NCBI RefSeq assembly: GCF_030326305.1
Contig: NZ_JACAKB010000001.1
Span: forward strand, 309,485-373,484
Reading direction: 5' to 3'
Length of the DNA: 64,000 bases
DNA from: Myroides odoratimimus
GTDB taxonomy: Bacteria > Bacteroidota > Bacteroidia > Flavobacteriales > Flavobacteriaceae
Shown: in pieces, positions 1-9,281 of the stretch
Layout: each line of letters starts with the position of its first letter
Numbering within the stretch: the first letter of the stretch is position 1
The notes under the pieces: generated by a model
Database searches by the model: none
Told to the model about the DNA's origin: nothing
The model's input: only the letters and a program-made list of their open reading frames with translations
Program-made: the position numbers and the translations under genes

Positions 1-2
1 CA

Positions 3-485
3 AAAGATTTAATGCTGTTAACAAGTAAGGCACAGATTGGAGCTTCATTACCTCAGTCAACAGGTAACCCTACAATGGATGCTATGCTGAAAAAAGGAGT
101 TAGTTTCCCTATTAGTGATTCTTTTGTACTTAACCCTACAGAACAAGCAAATATCAAAGAAGCTACAGTTCAATTTAATAGTATTATTAAAGCAACAGCT
201 GCTAGTAAAGGATTAGCTGTAGCTGATATGAATGATATCTTAAATAAAGCAGTTTCTGGACTTAGAGTAGAAGATGGTCAAATCTATACAGCTAATTATT
301 TCCAAGGAATGGGGAATTTAAATACGGTTATGTTCTCATTAGATGGAGTACATTTAAATGGAAGAGGCTATGCATTTATAGCTTCAGAGATTTTAAGATC
401 TATTAATAAACATTATAAGGCTAGTATACCATTAGTTAATCCTGCTGTATACCCTGGGCCAACATTAATGGTTGGTAATAAGTAA
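3..485 (+). CDS. SGNH/GDSL-type hydrolase, C-terminal part (5' end outside window)
   Basis: The frame is open to the left edge, so the gene is truncated by the window; an internal ATG at 12 is not its start. Near the C-terminus the residues DGVHLN, followed by GRGYAFIA, match the Asp-x-x-His block that supplies two catalytic residues in SGNH (GDSL-like) hydrolases. The GDS block and any signal peptide would lie upstream. In flavobacteria such proteins are usually exported lipoproteins that act on esters; that is family knowledge, and the substrate cannot be told. It ends 32 bases before the next gene. Confidence 0.6.
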   Translation, partial: KDLMLLTSKAQIGASLPQSTGNPTMDAMLKKGVSFPISDSFVLNPTEQANIKEATVQFNSIIKATAASKGLAVADMNDILNKAVSGLRVEDGQIYTANYFQGMGNLNTVMFSLDGVHLNGRGYAFIASEILRSINKHYKASIPLVNPAVYPGPTLMVGNK

Positions 486-517
486 AATTCTTTTTAATTT
501 TAAACAAAAAATTAAAT

Positions 518-874
518 ATGGGATTTATCATTAGATTATTAATTACTACTGGTTTAGTTGTTTTATTAGCAAATATATTACCAGGAGTTTTTGTAGAGAG
601 TTTTACTACTGGACTATGGGTGGCGGTAGCGCTAGGGATATTAAATATGTTTTTAAGACCTATTTTAGTGTTTATGACATTACCTGCGACTATTGTTACT
701 ATGGGATTGTTCTTACTTGTAATTAACGCAGTTATCATACAGTTAGCAGCCTATTTTGTTAATGGTTTTACAGTAAGTGGATTTTGGACTGCATTACTAT
801 TTAGTGTTGTCTTGACATTTTGTCAATCTATAGTAAATGGGTTTCTACAAAAAGATGAGCCTAGAAGAGGATAA
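518..874 (+). CDS. Small four-helix membrane protein, phage holin family 4 superfamily (PF04020-like)
   Basis: This 118-residue protein is almost wholly hydrophobic, with about four membrane segments (near residues 1-25, 28-45, 50-75 and 85-108) and the short motif FLRPIL in the second loop. That size and layout fit the PF04020 family, common in bacterial chromosomes and called holin-like only by distant similarity. No phage genes are near, so a lysis role is unlikely; it is probably a housekeeping inner-membrane protein of unknown function. It lies 32 bases after the hydrolase and may share its transcript. Confidence 0.7.
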   Translation: MGFIIRLLITTGLVVLLANILPGVFVESFTTGLWVAVALGILNMFLRPILVFMTLPATIVTMGLFLLVINAVIIQLAAYFVNGFTVSGFWTALLFSVVLTFCQSIVNGFLQKDEPRRG

Positions 875-908
875 AAAAATTAATAGTTGAAATACAATTA
901 CTTAAAAA

Positions 909-940
909 GTTGTTTGGGTTGTAAAAATAATATATTTTTG
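909..940 (+). promoter_or_regulatory. Bacteroidota-type promoter for tig
   Basis: GTTG at 909-912 and TATTTTTG at 933-940 are 20 bases apart and match the -33 (TTTG) and -7 (TAnnTTTG) elements of the major sigma factor of this phylum. Transcription would start about 25 bases before the tig ATG. GGGTTG (916-921) can pair with CAACCC (940-945) across the -7 box. Confidence 0.5.
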
Positions 941-971
941 CAACCCAATTTTATATGTAAATACATCAAAA

Positions 972-2294
972 ATGAATATTACAAGAAATAATGTAGATGC
1001 TCTTAATGCAATCGTAACTATTGAGCTTGCAAAAGAAGATTACCAAGGTAATGTAGATAACGTTTTATCTAACTACAAAAAGAACGCAAACGTTCCTGGA
1101 TTTAGAAAAGGTGCAGTTCCAATGAGTTTAATCGTAAAACAATATGGTAAAGCTGTATTGTTCGAAGAAGTAAACAAAATTTTGCAAGAAAAATTAAGTA
1201 ACTATCTTGTAGAAGAAAAATTAGATATTTTAGGAAATCCATTACCAGTAGCTAATGATATTAACTGGGATGCAGATGTATTAAAATTTGATTTTGAATT
1301 AGGATTAGCTCCTGAGTTCTCTTTAGACTTAGAAGGTAAAAATAAAATCAAGAAGTTCAAAGTTGTAGCTGATGACGCTATGCTTGACGAGCAAGTTGAG
1401 TTTATTCAAAAACAATACGGAAAAATGATCTCTAAAGAGATAGTAGAAGAGACATCAGAAATGGTAGGTACTTTTGTTAACGAAGAAGAGGGAATCAACA
1501 ATGAAGTTAAAATTGCTGTAAGCGATATCAGAACTAAAACTAACCAAAAGAAATTTATAGGTAAAAAAGTAGGTGACCAAGTTACTGTAAGTACTAAAGG
1601 TTTATTCGAAGATGACCATAAATTAATGGAAGTTTTAGCTGTTGATCACGATAAAGTTCACGGATTAGAAATTGATGTAGTATTTACTATCAACGAAATC
1701 AATGAAACAGAGAAAGCTGAATTAAACCAAGAGTTATTCGATAAATTGTTTGGAGAAGGAGTTGTTACTTCTGTTGAGCAATTAAAAGAAAAAATCAAAG
1801 AAGATGCTGAAAAGCAATTTGCTAGTCAAGCAGATCAAAAATTCTTAAATGATGTTTACGAGCATTTATTAGAGAATACGTCATTTGAATTACCAGCTGC
1901 TTTCTTAACTAAATGGTTAATGGATGCAGGCGAGACTCCAATGACTGCTGAAGAGGCTGCTGCTGAGTACACAAAATCAGAAAAAGGTTTACGTTACCAA
2001 TTAGTAGAAGGTAAAGTAATGTCTCAATATGACTTACAATTAAACTTCGAAGAAATTAAAGAATATACTACTAAGTTGATTAAAGATCAAATGGCTCAGT
2101 TTGGACAAATGGATCCTGAAGCTAAAGTAGTTGAAGATATTGTTGCTAGAGTAATGACTAACCAAGATGAAGTTAGACGTATTTCTGAGCAAGTTATGAA
2201 TGAAAAAGTGTTAGCTTTATTTAACGATAAAGTAAAAGCTGAAGTAAAAGAAGTATCTTACAAAGATTTCGTTAAGGAAATGTACGGAGAATAA
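972..2294 (+). CDS. tig: Trigger factor, ribosome-associated chaperone
   Basis: This 440-residue protein is a normal length for trigger factor, which binds ribosomal protein L23 at the exit tunnel and shields nascent chains. The N-terminal ribosome-binding signature is present as GFRKGAVP, near residues 44-51. The central FKBP-like region is poorly conserved, as is usual in Bacteroidota, and may lack prolyl isomerase activity (inference). The C-terminal half is helical and charged, as expected for the arms. It lies just before clpP and clpX, the usual bacterial order tig-clpP-clpX. A promoter lies at 909-940. Confidence 0.95.
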   Translation: MNITRNNVDALNAIVTIELAKEDYQGNVDNVLSNYKKNANVPGFRKGAVPMSLIVKQYGKAVLFEEVNKILQEKLSNYLVEEKLDILGNPLPVANDINWDADVLKFDFELGLAPEFSLDLEGKNKIKKFKVVADDAMLDEQVEFIQKQYGKMISKEIVEETSEMVGTFVNEEEGINNEVKIAVSDIRTKTNQKKFIGKKVGDQVTVSTKGLFEDDHKLMEVLAVDHDKVHGLEIDVVFTINEINETEKAELNQELFDKLFGEGVVTSVEQLKEKIKEDAEKQFASQADQKFLNDVYEHLLENTSFELPAAFLTKWLMDAGETPMTAEEAAAEYTKSEKGLRYQLVEGKVMSQYDLQLNFEEIKEYTTKLIKDQMAQFGQMDPEAKVVEDIVARVMTNQDEVRRISEQVMNEKVLALFNDKVKAEVKEVSYKDFVKEMYGE

Positions 2295-2312
2295 TATCCG
2301 GAAAAAAATAAG

Positions 2313-2357
2313 TATATTTGAGCGTCTTTCTGTTAAAGAGAGGCGCTTATTTTTTTA
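2313..2357 (+). terminator. Hairpin between tig and clpP (terminator or attenuator), with a possible -7 element
   Basis: GAGCGTCTTT and AAGAGAGGCGCTT form an imperfect stem followed by a T-run (about 2320-2357), which fits a terminator for tig. TATATTTG at 2313-2320 overlaps its base and matches a -7 box, so clpP may have its own promoter here; no clear -33 box is seen. Confidence 0.5.
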
Positions 2358-2387
2358 TATAGTATTTAAAATAAATTGAAGAAGAAT

Positions 2388-3047
2388 ATGGATTTTGGTA
2401 AAGAGTTTCAAAAATTTGCTACAAAGCACCAAGGAATAAATAGTATGTACTACGATAAAATCGTTAGTAGTATGACTCCTTACATTATAGAAGAAAGACA
2501 GATGAACGTTGCTTCTATGGATGTGTTCTCACGTTTAATGATGGATAGAATCATCTTCATGGGAACAGCTATTGATGATTATGTAGCGAATATTATACAG
2601 GCGCAGTTATTATTCTTAGAAAGTGTAGATAACGAGAAGGACATTAGTATCTATGTGAACTCTCCTGGAGGAGGTGTTTATGCTGGATTAGGTATCTATG
2701 ATACTATGCAGTTAATCAAACCTGATGTAGCAACGATTTGTACAGGTATGGCAGCATCAATGGGAGCTGTATTATTATGTGCTGGAGCTGCAGGAAAACG
2801 TTCTGCATTACCACATTCACGAGTGATGATTCACCAACCATTAGGAGGAGCACAAGGACAAGCTTCTGATATCGAAATTACAGCTCGTGAGATATTAAAA
2901 TTAAAAGATGAATTATACGAAATCATCTCTAAGCACTCAGGACAATCTATGGAGAAAGTACATCATGATAGTGATCGTGACTATTGGATGATTGCACAAG
3001 AGGCTAAAGAATATGGAATGATTGATGAGGTTTTAATTAGAAAATAA
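2388..3047 (+). CDS. clpP: ATP-dependent Clp protease, proteolytic subunit
   Basis: ClpP is the tetradecameric serine peptidase that degrades proteins unfolded and fed in by ClpX. The nucleophile Ser sits in GMAASMGA (about residue 123) and the His in SRVMIHQP (about 148); the usual Gly-rich NSPGGGVYAG segment is upstream of them. I chose ATG 2388 (219 aa); a TTG 12 bases upstream in the same frame is possible but less likely. clpX follows after 3 bases, so the two are co-transcribed and probably translationally coupled. Confidence 0.95.
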   Translation: MDFGKEFQKFATKHQGINSMYYDKIVSSMTPYIIEERQMNVASMDVFSRLMMDRIIFMGTAIDDYVANIIQAQLLFLESVDNEKDISIYVNSPGGGVYAGLGIYDTMQLIKPDVATICTGMAASMGAVLLCAGAAGKRSALPHSRVMIHQPLGGAQGQASDIEITAREILKLKDELYEIISKHSGQSMEKVHHDSDRDYWMIAQEAKEYGMIDEVLIRK

Positions 3048-3050
3048 TTT

Positions 3051-4292
3051 ATGGCTAAAGAAGAAATGTCATGTTCATTCTGTGGACGTGCTAAATCTGA
3101 TACAAATATTCTAATTGCTGGTATAGATGCTCATATTTGTGATCGTTGTGTAGAGCAAGCTTATGGTATAGTATTAGAAGAACAACAGTCAAAACATTTA
3201 AGTGATTTGTCAAGTGATTTATTACTTAAGAAACCAATGGAAATAAGAGCGTTCTTAGATGAGTATGTCATAGGACAAGATCAAACTAAGAAAGTAATGT
3301 CTGTAGCTGTTTATAATCACTATAAACGTCTTCTACAAGAAATGAATGGAGATGATCAAGATATCGAAATCGAAAAGAGTAATATCTTGATGGTGGGACA
3401 GACAGGTACAGGTAAAACATTAGTAGCAAAAACAATTGCTAGAATGTTGAACGTACCATTAGCTATTGTAGATGCGACAGTATTAACAGAGGCTGGTTAT
3501 GTAGGAGAAGACGTAGAAGGTATTCTTACTAAACTTTTACAAGCTGCAGATTACGATGTGGAAAAAGCAGAGCGTGGTATCATCTTTATAGATGAGATAG
3601 ATAAAATCGCGCGTAAGAGTGATAACCCATCGATAACACGTGATGTGTCAGGAGAAGGAGTTCAGCAGGCTCTATTAAAGCTTCTAGAAGGAAGTATAGT
3701 AAATGTACCACCTAAAGGAGGAAGAAAGCATCCAGATCAGAAGTTTATAGAAGTAAACACAAAGAACATTCTATTCGTAGCAGGAGGAGCTTTTGACGGA
3801 ATTGAAAGACTTATTTCTAAACGATTAAATATGCAAGCTGTAGGATATAAGTCTACAGTAGAAGGAGATCAAGTTGATCGTACTAACTTAATGCAGTATA
3901 TTATTCCTAAGGATATTAAGGACTATGGATTAATTCCTGAGATTATTGGAAGGTTACCTGTATTAACGCATATGGATCCATTAGATAAGACGACATTGCG
4001 TGCAATTCTTACGGAACCTAAAAATGCTCTAATAAAACAATATGAAAAGCTATTCGAAATGGATGGTATTAAGTTCTCTATTACTGATGAGGCATTAGAT
4101 TATATTGTGGATAAAGCACTAGAGTATAAGTTAGGAGCTAGAGGATTGAGATCATTATGTGAAGCTATTCTAACAGACGCTATGTATGAGTTACCTAGCC
4201 AAGATGGAGTAAAAGAGTTAAATGTAGATAAAGACTACACGGCTCAGGCATTAAATAAAAATTTATTGCAACGATTAGAAGTTGCATCATAA
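3051..4292 (+). CDS. clpX: Clp protease ATP-binding subunit ClpX
   Basis: This 413-residue AAA+ unfoldase recognises tagged substrates and feeds them to ClpP. An N-terminal four-cysteine zinc-binding domain is visible (CSFCGR, then CDRCVE). The Walker A motif is GQTGTGKT and Walker B is IIFIDEIDK; the sensor and arginine region GARGLR is near the C-terminus. Length is typical. It is the last gene of the tig-clpP-clpX cluster and is followed by a strong hairpin shared with the converging lipoprotein gene. Confidence 0.96.
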   Translation: MAKEEMSCSFCGRAKSDTNILIAGIDAHICDRCVEQAYGIVLEEQQSKHLSDLSSDLLLKKPMEIRAFLDEYVIGQDQTKKVMSVAVYNHYKRLLQEMNGDDQDIEIEKSNILMVGQTGTGKTLVAKTIARMLNVPLAIVDATVLTEAGYVGEDVEGILTKLLQAADYDVEKAERGIIFIDEIDKIARKSDNPSITRDVSGEGVQQALLKLLEGSIVNVPPKGGRKHPDQKFIEVNTKNILFVAGGAFDGIERLISKRLNMQAVGYKSTVEGDQVDRTNLMQYIIPKDIKDYGLIPEIIGRLPVLTHMDPLDKTTLRAILTEPKNALIKQYEKLFEMDGIKFSITDEALDYIVDKALEYKLGARGLRSLCEAILTDAMYELPSQDGVKELNVDKDYTAQALNKNLLQRLEVAS

Positions 4293-4297
4293 TAAAA

Positions 4298-4326
4298 AAG
4301 CAGGAAAGATCTTCCTGCTTTTTTTA
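4298..4326. terminator. Bidirectional terminator between clpX and a lipoprotein gene
   Basis: AAGCAGGAA and TTCCTGCTT form a 9-bp stem with a 5-base loop, with an A-run on the left and a T-run on the right. It serves clpX on the plus strand and overlaps the last codon of the minus-strand gene. Confidence 0.85.
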
Positions 4327-4662
4327 TTGAGTAAATTGTTTTCTCAATTTCATATATTTCTTAAGTTGGTTGGATGTTATTCTGTTCTGATTAATTAAAA
4401 GATTTAATTTATTATCTAATACATTAATATCTAACATGAGATCAGAGTATCTTTTTAAGGCATCTTTATTACCATATAACGCTTTTGGGTATATTTCTGA
4501 GTAGATAGAAGCATGTTGACTGTAAATAGTAAGTATAGAGTCTATTTCTACTTGGTAAGCTTTATCTTCTTCTGTAGGCTCCATTACTGTATATCGCCCT
4601 TCATTACAACCAGAAAAAAGAAGAAAGAAAGAGATAACTAATAGATAAACATATTTTTGCAT
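4324..4662 (-). CDS. Small lipoprotein of unknown function
   Basis: This 112-residue protein has a lipoprotein signal peptide: positive start, hydrophobic core, lipobox FSGC with Cys about residue 19. The mature part is polar and helical, without a domain I recognise. It is probably anchored in a membrane facing the periplasm. It lies about 140 bases downstream of the response regulator gene on the same strand but does not look tightly coupled to it. Confidence 0.65.
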   Translation of the reverse strand: MQKYVYLLVISFFLLFSGCNEGRYTVMEPTEEDKAYQVEIDSILTIYSQHASIYSEIYPKALYGNKDALKRYSDLMLDINVLDNKLNLLINQNRITSNQLKKYMKLRKQFTQ

Positions 4663-4806
4663 AATACAGTATGATTTATGGAAGGTAAAAGTACTGGCTA
4701 TAAATGACAGTGTTTTACGGAAAACCTCATTTAGTGAATATTTATGTCAAAAAGATAGATGAGTATTAGAGTTTACTGTAGTATTTGGTTAATGGAGAAT
4801 CTGGGT

Positions 4807-5478
4807 TTAAATGATTCCCATATCTTTTACAATACCAATAAGGTGTGTCGTGTTTTTAGCATTAAAAGAAACTCTTAAACGGCTAATTCTCTTTTCGATA
4901 CTACTTGTACTTGCTATTGATAAATTATCTTCTTTAAACTTATGACTCATTTCACTTTGAGAATACCCTTCTGCTAGTAGACGGAGAATGGTTAAATCTT
5001 CCTCTTGTAGTACTAGTGTGACAGGATTGTCTTTTACATCCTTGATATCTGGTGATAGATAAGGTTTTTCCTCTTGTTGGATATAGGTGATAGCTGCTAG
5101 TAATTCTTTAATACTATTTCTCCCTTTACTGATATAAGCATTGACTTTTAAATCATCTATTAATTCACTTACTTCTATAAATCTGTTTTCTATAGAATAG
5201 ACAATGACTTTAAGATTGTCATCTTGTTCACGTATTAATTTGATTAAGTCTGCTCCTCCCTTTAGTTTAGTTTCTCTATAGTCTTCTTGAAAAGACAAGT
5301 CAGAGATGATTAAATCAAACGGAGAGTTATTGTTCTTAGCACCTTGAATTTTTAGCCAAGCATCATCACAGTATTTAGTACTGTATACTTCGACCTGTGG
5401 AATGTTGTCACTTAAGGCTTGTACAATACCAATATTGATACTATCATAATCCTCGACAACTAATATCTTTTTAAACAT
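4807..5478 (-). CDS. Response regulator, receiver domain plus LuxR-type helix-turn-helix
   Basis: This is the output half of a two-component system. The N-terminal receiver domain has the acidic pocket near the start (VVEDYD) and the likely phospho-accepting Asp in LIISDLSF (about residue 59). The C-terminal quarter resembles a LuxR/FixJ-type helix-turn-helix (LTILRLLAEGYSQSEMS). Its start overlaps the end of the kinase gene by 8 bases, so the pair is one operon with translational coupling. Target genes cannot be told; the nearby small lipoproteins are possible ones (inference only). Confidence 0.85.
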   Translation of the reverse strand: MFKKILVVEDYDSINIGIVQALSDNIPQVEVYSTKYCDDAWLKIQGAKNNNSPFDLIISDLSFQEDYRETKLKGGADLIKLIREQDDNLKVIVYSIENRFIEVSELIDDLKVNAYISKGRNSIKELLAAITYIQQEEKPYLSPDIKDVKDNPVTLVLQEEDLTILRLLAEGYSQSEMSHKFKEDNLSIASTSSIEKRISRLRVSFNAKNTTHLIGIVKDMGII

Positions 5479-7213
5479 AATTTTTTTTCGGTAATTGGAT
5501 ATTATACTTTACACCCAGTTTATTAGTTGAATCAAATATAAATGTTCCTCCAATATTAGTAATACGGTTTTCCACATTTGAAAGCCCATTTTTTGATTTA
5601 ATATCCTCCTGTATGATTCCTACGCCGTTATCAGAATAGAATATTTTAAAGTATTTTTTATCTTCATTGAATTTGAATACTACTATAGTAGCCATACTAT
5701 GTTTCTTCATATTGACTAATAATTCTTGTATTACTCGATAGATGGTTATCTTTTGATTCTTATCAAGTAAAGAAAAATCAAAGTTGTCAAGCCCTGAGAT
5801 GATAATCTGGCAGTTAGCAGTAGTGTATTCATTGAATAAATTAGTCAAATGCGTAACAAAAGTTTCATCCGTTGCAATAGAGCTATGTTGCAGAGAAATA
5901 TTTCTTGCTTTTTTATAGATAGACTCCAGATCAGATAGTAAATGATTCTTTGTTTCTGGAGTTTCAAGGTTAAAGTTCTGTGTATACGTTAATGCATTGA
6001 ATACATCATTCGCTAATTCGTCGTGTATCTTTTTAGCAATTTTAGTTTCTGTTAAGTAAGACTGTTGAATCTTATCTATTCTATGACGATGTTTTATTCT
6101 TCTGTAAATAAAAGATGTAATCACTCCACCTGCCAATAAACAAAGAAGACTCACATAAAGAGCATTTTTACTTCTAGCAGATACTAGTTCACTGTGTTGT
6201 AAATCAAGTTTTAGCTTAATGTTCTCTTGTTCATGTTGTTCAAAGTCATAACGTATTTTAGCGAATTGGTTCTTCGCTTGCTGAGTCTCCGTAGCGATTT
6301 CTTTAGAAAGGTCTATATAATCTGCATAATACTTAGAGGGACTTTCTTTACTAGACTTGATGAGGTATTCAAGAGCTTGTAGTTTGTCTTTTTTATTTTT
6401 ATTAGTTGTAGTGATTTCATAAGCCTTTAAGGCATAGTCATGTGCAGAGTGATAATCTTTATTTAAGGTATAATATTCTGCTAGGTTGATATAGCTTCTA
6501 TAGATGTCATTTTGATTGATATCGTTTAGTCTTATAGCTAAGGCTTCTTCAAGTTCTTTTAACCCTTGTGATTTGTCTTGTAAGTAAAGGGCTTTTCCTA
6601 GGTTATTAAGGACTCGTGCTTGCTCTAAGGGCATTTCTTTAAATACATTAGAAGAAAGAATGCTTTGTAGAATATCAATTGCTTTAGTGTATTCTTTTAA
6701 ACTAATATAATTAGAAGCTATATTGTTGTTTATTATATCTTTATCTATATTTTCAGGTATTAATTTTAATGCATATTTGTATGTTTTTATTGCTGTTAAA
6801 TTATCATCTAGATTAGTATAACAATGTGCTAAAGTATTATAAATATAAATGACAAAAGGTTTATTGTCTTTATTAACTTTAGGAAGTTCCTTAATGATTA
6901 ATTCTTGTGCACTATTGGAGTCGCCAATAATTAAATAAATTGTAGCTATACGTAGATTGTTGTAAGTAATACTTTCTTCTGATTTGTAAATTTTTTTAAA
7001 ATAAAAGTTAGATTTTAAAAAAAAACTAAAAGCACTATCTAATTGATTTTTATTATATAAGCTATCTGCATGACCTTGATATCTATAAGCTAATTCTGAT
7101 TCTTTTTCATTAGTGGAATTAGCTGGTTTTGTTAAGCACGAACAAAAAGATAACAGTAGAAGTGTTGTCAAAAGAAAATTCGAAGAATAGAAAGTGTGTA
7201 GGTGTCTTTTCAT
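5471..7213 (-). CDS. TPR-containing sensor histidine kinase
   Basis: This 580-residue kinase has an N-terminal export signal with a possible lipobox (LLSFC or SFCSC), then about 300 residues of TPR-like helical repeats, probably periplasmic. One membrane helix (about 351-372) and a cytoplasmic transmitter follow. The phospho-accepting His is in KIAKKIHDELAND (about 393), of the HisKA_3/NarL type. The ATPase domain has the N-box IQELLVNMKKHS, the G1 box DNGVGI and the late GLSNVENRI. TPR input domains are common in flavobacterial hybrid-like kinases. Its partner regulator follows with an 8-base overlap. Confidence 0.88.
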   Translation of the reverse strand: MKRHLHTFYSSNFLLTTLLLLSFCSCLTKPANSTNEKESELAYRYQGHADSLYNKNQLDSAFSFFLKSNFYFKKIYKSEESITYNNLRIATIYLIIGDSNSAQELIIKELPKVNKDNKPFVIYIYNTLAHCYTNLDDNLTAIKTYKYALKLIPENIDKDIINNNIASNYISLKEYTKAIDILQSILSSNVFKEMPLEQARVLNNLGKALYLQDKSQGLKELEEALAIRLNDINQNDIYRSYINLAEYYTLNKDYHSAHDYALKAYEITTTNKNKKDKLQALEYLIKSSKESPSKYYADYIDLSKEIATETQQAKNQFAKIRYDFEQHEQENIKLKLDLQHSELVSARSKNALYVSLLCLLAGGVITSFIYRRIKHRHRIDKIQQSYLTETKIAKKIHDELANDVFNALTYTQNFNLETPETKNHLLSDLESIYKKARNISLQHSSIATDETFVTHLTNLFNEYTTANCQIIISGLDNFDFSLLDKNQKITIYRVIQELLVNMKKHSMATIVVFKFNEDKKYFKIFYSDNGVGIIQEDIKSKNGLSNVENRITNIGGTFIFDSTNKLGVKYNIQLPKKNYV

Positions 7214-7246
7214 TCTTCGAATTTAGTAATTTTCTAAATAGGTCAA

Positions 7247-7426
7247 CTACTTTGATGTAGGTCTTTTAATAGGAGTTAGTCCCCAATCATCTTTTTTCAT
7301 CTCTTGATCTACTCCATTTACTTTAACCTCTTTCTTCATTTGAAGTTGGTTGTCATCTTTATCACAGCTTACCATTGATAATGTGATTACGCCTAATAGC
7401 ATTACTGCTTGTACTGTTTTTCTTAT
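7247..7426 (-). pseudogene. Decayed tandem copy of the repeat-bearing lipoprotein gene
   Basis: Read on the minus strand, this open stretch encodes about 59 codons nearly identical to the first 40 or so residues of the gene at 7522-7836, including signal peptide and lipobox MVSC. The initiator position is ATA instead of ATG (7424-7426), and the second codon is changed too. No other ATG precedes the signal peptide. After the shared part the reading diverges (DDWGLTPIK) and lacks the DNNDLGNTTIKPP repeats. It is most simply a duplicated gene that lost its start; initiation at an upstream ATT is conceivable but unproven. Confidence 0.7.
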
Positions 7427-7473
7427 AAGATTAATATAAAATAAGATAGTAAAGTTACAATATTAAAAAATAA

Positions 7474-7511
7474 AAAAGGTTTAAGGAATAGTTTTATTCC
7501 TTAAACCTTTT
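7474..7511. terminator. Strong bidirectional hairpin terminator
   Basis: AAAAGGTTTAAGGAAT (7474-7489) pairs perfectly with 7496-7511 around a 6-base loop. It lies just downstream of the minus-strand lipoprotein gene ending at 7522 and separates it from the decayed copy. Confidence 0.85.
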
Positions 7512-7521
7512 CATTTAGGGA

Positions 7522-7836
7522 CTATTTTTTAATAGGTGGTTTGATGGTAGTATTACCTAAATCATTATTGTCTACTTGTTCATTTGTGTTTTTTGCATTT
7601 TTTGGAGGTTTGATAGTAGTATTACCTAAATCATTATTGTCCTCTTGTTCATTCATTACTTTTCTTATAGGAGGTTTAATAGTAGTATTACCTAAATCAT
7701 TATTGTCCATCTCCTGATCCACTCCATTCGCTTTAACCTCTTTCTTCATTTGAAGTTGGTTATCATCTTTATCACAGCTTACCATTGATAATGTGATTAC
7801 GCCTAATAGCATTGCTGCTTGTACTGTTTTTTTCAT
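7522..7836 (-). CDS. Small lipoprotein with three DNNDLGNTTIKPP repeats
   Basis: This 104-residue protein begins with a lipoprotein signal peptide (lipobox MVSC, Cys about residue 21), then a short charged linker. It ends with three near-identical copies of the 13-residue unit DNNDLGNTTIKPP, spaced by short Lys/Asn-rich linkers. The unit does not match a domain known to me. The nucleotide repeats lie at about 7531-7574, 7599-7645 and 7667-7707. A start-less partial duplicate lies downstream at 7247-7426. Function unknown. Confidence 0.7.
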   Translation of the reverse strand: MKKTVQAAMLLGVITLSMVSCDKDDNQLQMKKEVKANGVDQEMDNNDLGNTTIKPPIRKVMNEQEDNNDLGNTTIKPPKNAKNTNEQVDNNDLGNTTIKPPIKK

Positions 7837-8097
7837 CTTGTTTAATTATTAAGTTAGATGCGAAAAGCAGTAATACATGCTGAGGGAAGCGAGTTGTTTA
7901 AGTGACATAAAATGGCTTCCTTGTTATTTTAGTATCACGAGTAAACAACCCATATAAATGTTTCGTACTTTTGAAACATCACAACACGTATCTGATTTTC
8001 GACACAGCAAAGGAAAGGCGACTTTTAGGGTGCAATGTGTTGTAAATCTGATGATTCCGATGATTCTGATAATTCCGTTTTACATTGAATTATAATT

Positions 8098-9033
8098 ATG
8101 ACCTTACTAACGAATGATGATTATATAGAATGTTTGAGAAAGCATATTGAAGCTGTTAAACATTTTCCTAAGTATACTTTACTAATGTCTCCATCACCTG
8201 CACAGATAAGAAACCACTGTGTGATGCTGTGTGAGGGGAATACACTATCTAAAGATGATCTAGAAGTATTGAATGCCTTCTTTCAATGCCATGCAAAGGA
8301 TTTCAAAGAGTTAATAGCTATCATCCGTAATGTAGATGTAGAAAAACTTAAACCAGTACAACACTTTATAATTGCTAAAACAAAGGGCACAAAAATTCCT
8401 GCTATTGTTGAGCTAATTGCCGTGATGTATGATTATGAACCTAGACCGTATGGCAAGTTTAGAAAGAGTAGTGTAGAGATAGAAGAGGGGAGTGTAGCTG
8501 ATGATCAAGCTGATTCAATTATTGTTGAAGAGAAAAGTGAAGCAGTAGAAGAGAAAACTATTGCAAATAATATATCACCTGTTCAATCATTTGCAGAATC
8601 TCAGCCTACTACTACACCGAAGAAGAAACTTAAGCGCAATCTAGTAATTGTCACAGTGATTATAATAGGCTTATTAGGTGTTGGTAGTTTAGCGAGTAGT
8701 GTGTTATCAAATGATCAATGTATGAAGTGGGAAGGAGATAGATATGTGGCTTATGACTGTGGTGAGGCTACAATAAAGAGTTTTGCAGGTGTAAGTAGTG
8801 AGCCTGTACCGTATGATAAAAGCATACTGAAGAACTTTAAACAAATAAGTGTTGATTGTGATACCGAGTTTTTTAGGAAAGGAAAACCGAAGGTATGGTT
8901 TGTCAAGACTGGAGAGGGAAAACATGATTATTTTAATAACCCAGGAACAGGGGTACATCCTATCTCTGGTAAGTCTTTAAGACCAATCACGCAATATCAT
9001 CTAAATAAATACATCTACTCTAAGTGTAAATAA
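8098..9033 (+). CDS. Hypothetical membrane-anchored protein
   Basis: The first 125 or so residues look like a compact, mainly helical cytoplasmic domain I do not recognise. An acidic, low-complexity linker (Glu/Ser/Val-rich) follows, then one clear membrane helix (about 182-205). A C-terminal domain of about 105 residues contains four Cys and would face the periplasm, where they could form disulfides. No function is proposed. The gene stands alone and is closed by a strong terminator. GATTCCGA-like repeats lie just before it (8052-8078) and just after it (9083-9100). Confidence 0.65.
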   Translation: MTLLTNDDYIECLRKHIEAVKHFPKYTLLMSPSPAQIRNHCVMLCEGNTLSKDDLEVLNAFFQCHAKDFKELIAIIRNVDVEKLKPVQHFIIAKTKGTKIPAIVELIAVMYDYEPRPYGKFRKSSVEIEEGSVADDQADSIIVEEKSEAVEEKTIANNISPVQSFAESQPTTTPKKKLKRNLVIVTVIIIGLLGVGSLASSVLSNDQCMKWEGDRYVAYDCGEATIKSFAGVSSEPVPYDKSILKNFKQISVDCDTEFFRKGKPKVWFVKTGEGKHDYFNNPGTGVHPISGKSLRPITQYHLNKYIYSKCK

Positions 9034-9075
9034 AAAAGAGGTTAGACATCACTAAAGACTGTCTAACCTCTTTTT
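9033..9075 (+). terminator. Strong intrinsic terminator
   Basis: AAAAAGAGGTTAGAC (9033-9047) pairs perfectly with 9061-9075, giving a 15-bp stem that ends in a T-run. It directly follows the stop codon of the gene ending at 9033. Confidence 0.9.
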
Positions 9076-9281
9076 TATTGTAGATTCCGATTATTCCGAT
9101 ACATAATCACCTAAGTTTGATTAATAATTGGCTTTTTGTAAGTACAGAAGAAGTGAAATAAAAGCATTTTAAACAACGGAATAATAAAGTCTCTCATTAC
9201 CGAATTTAACATAAAGTACTTAAAATTCTATTTCTGATCAGTGTTTATTGATGAGTTAAAGATAGTTTTGTTTGGACCTGC

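Noticed and set aside
518-874. Holin gene as sign of a prophage
   Set aside because: The family is widespread in chromosomes and no phage gene is near.
2376-2387. TTG start four codons before the clpP ATG
   Set aside because: The ATG at 2388 gives the usual N-terminus; TTG is rare.
7531-7707. Three spaced repeats as a possible CRISPR array
   Set aside because: They lie in frame within a lipoprotein gene and encode a repeated peptide; there are no cas genes.
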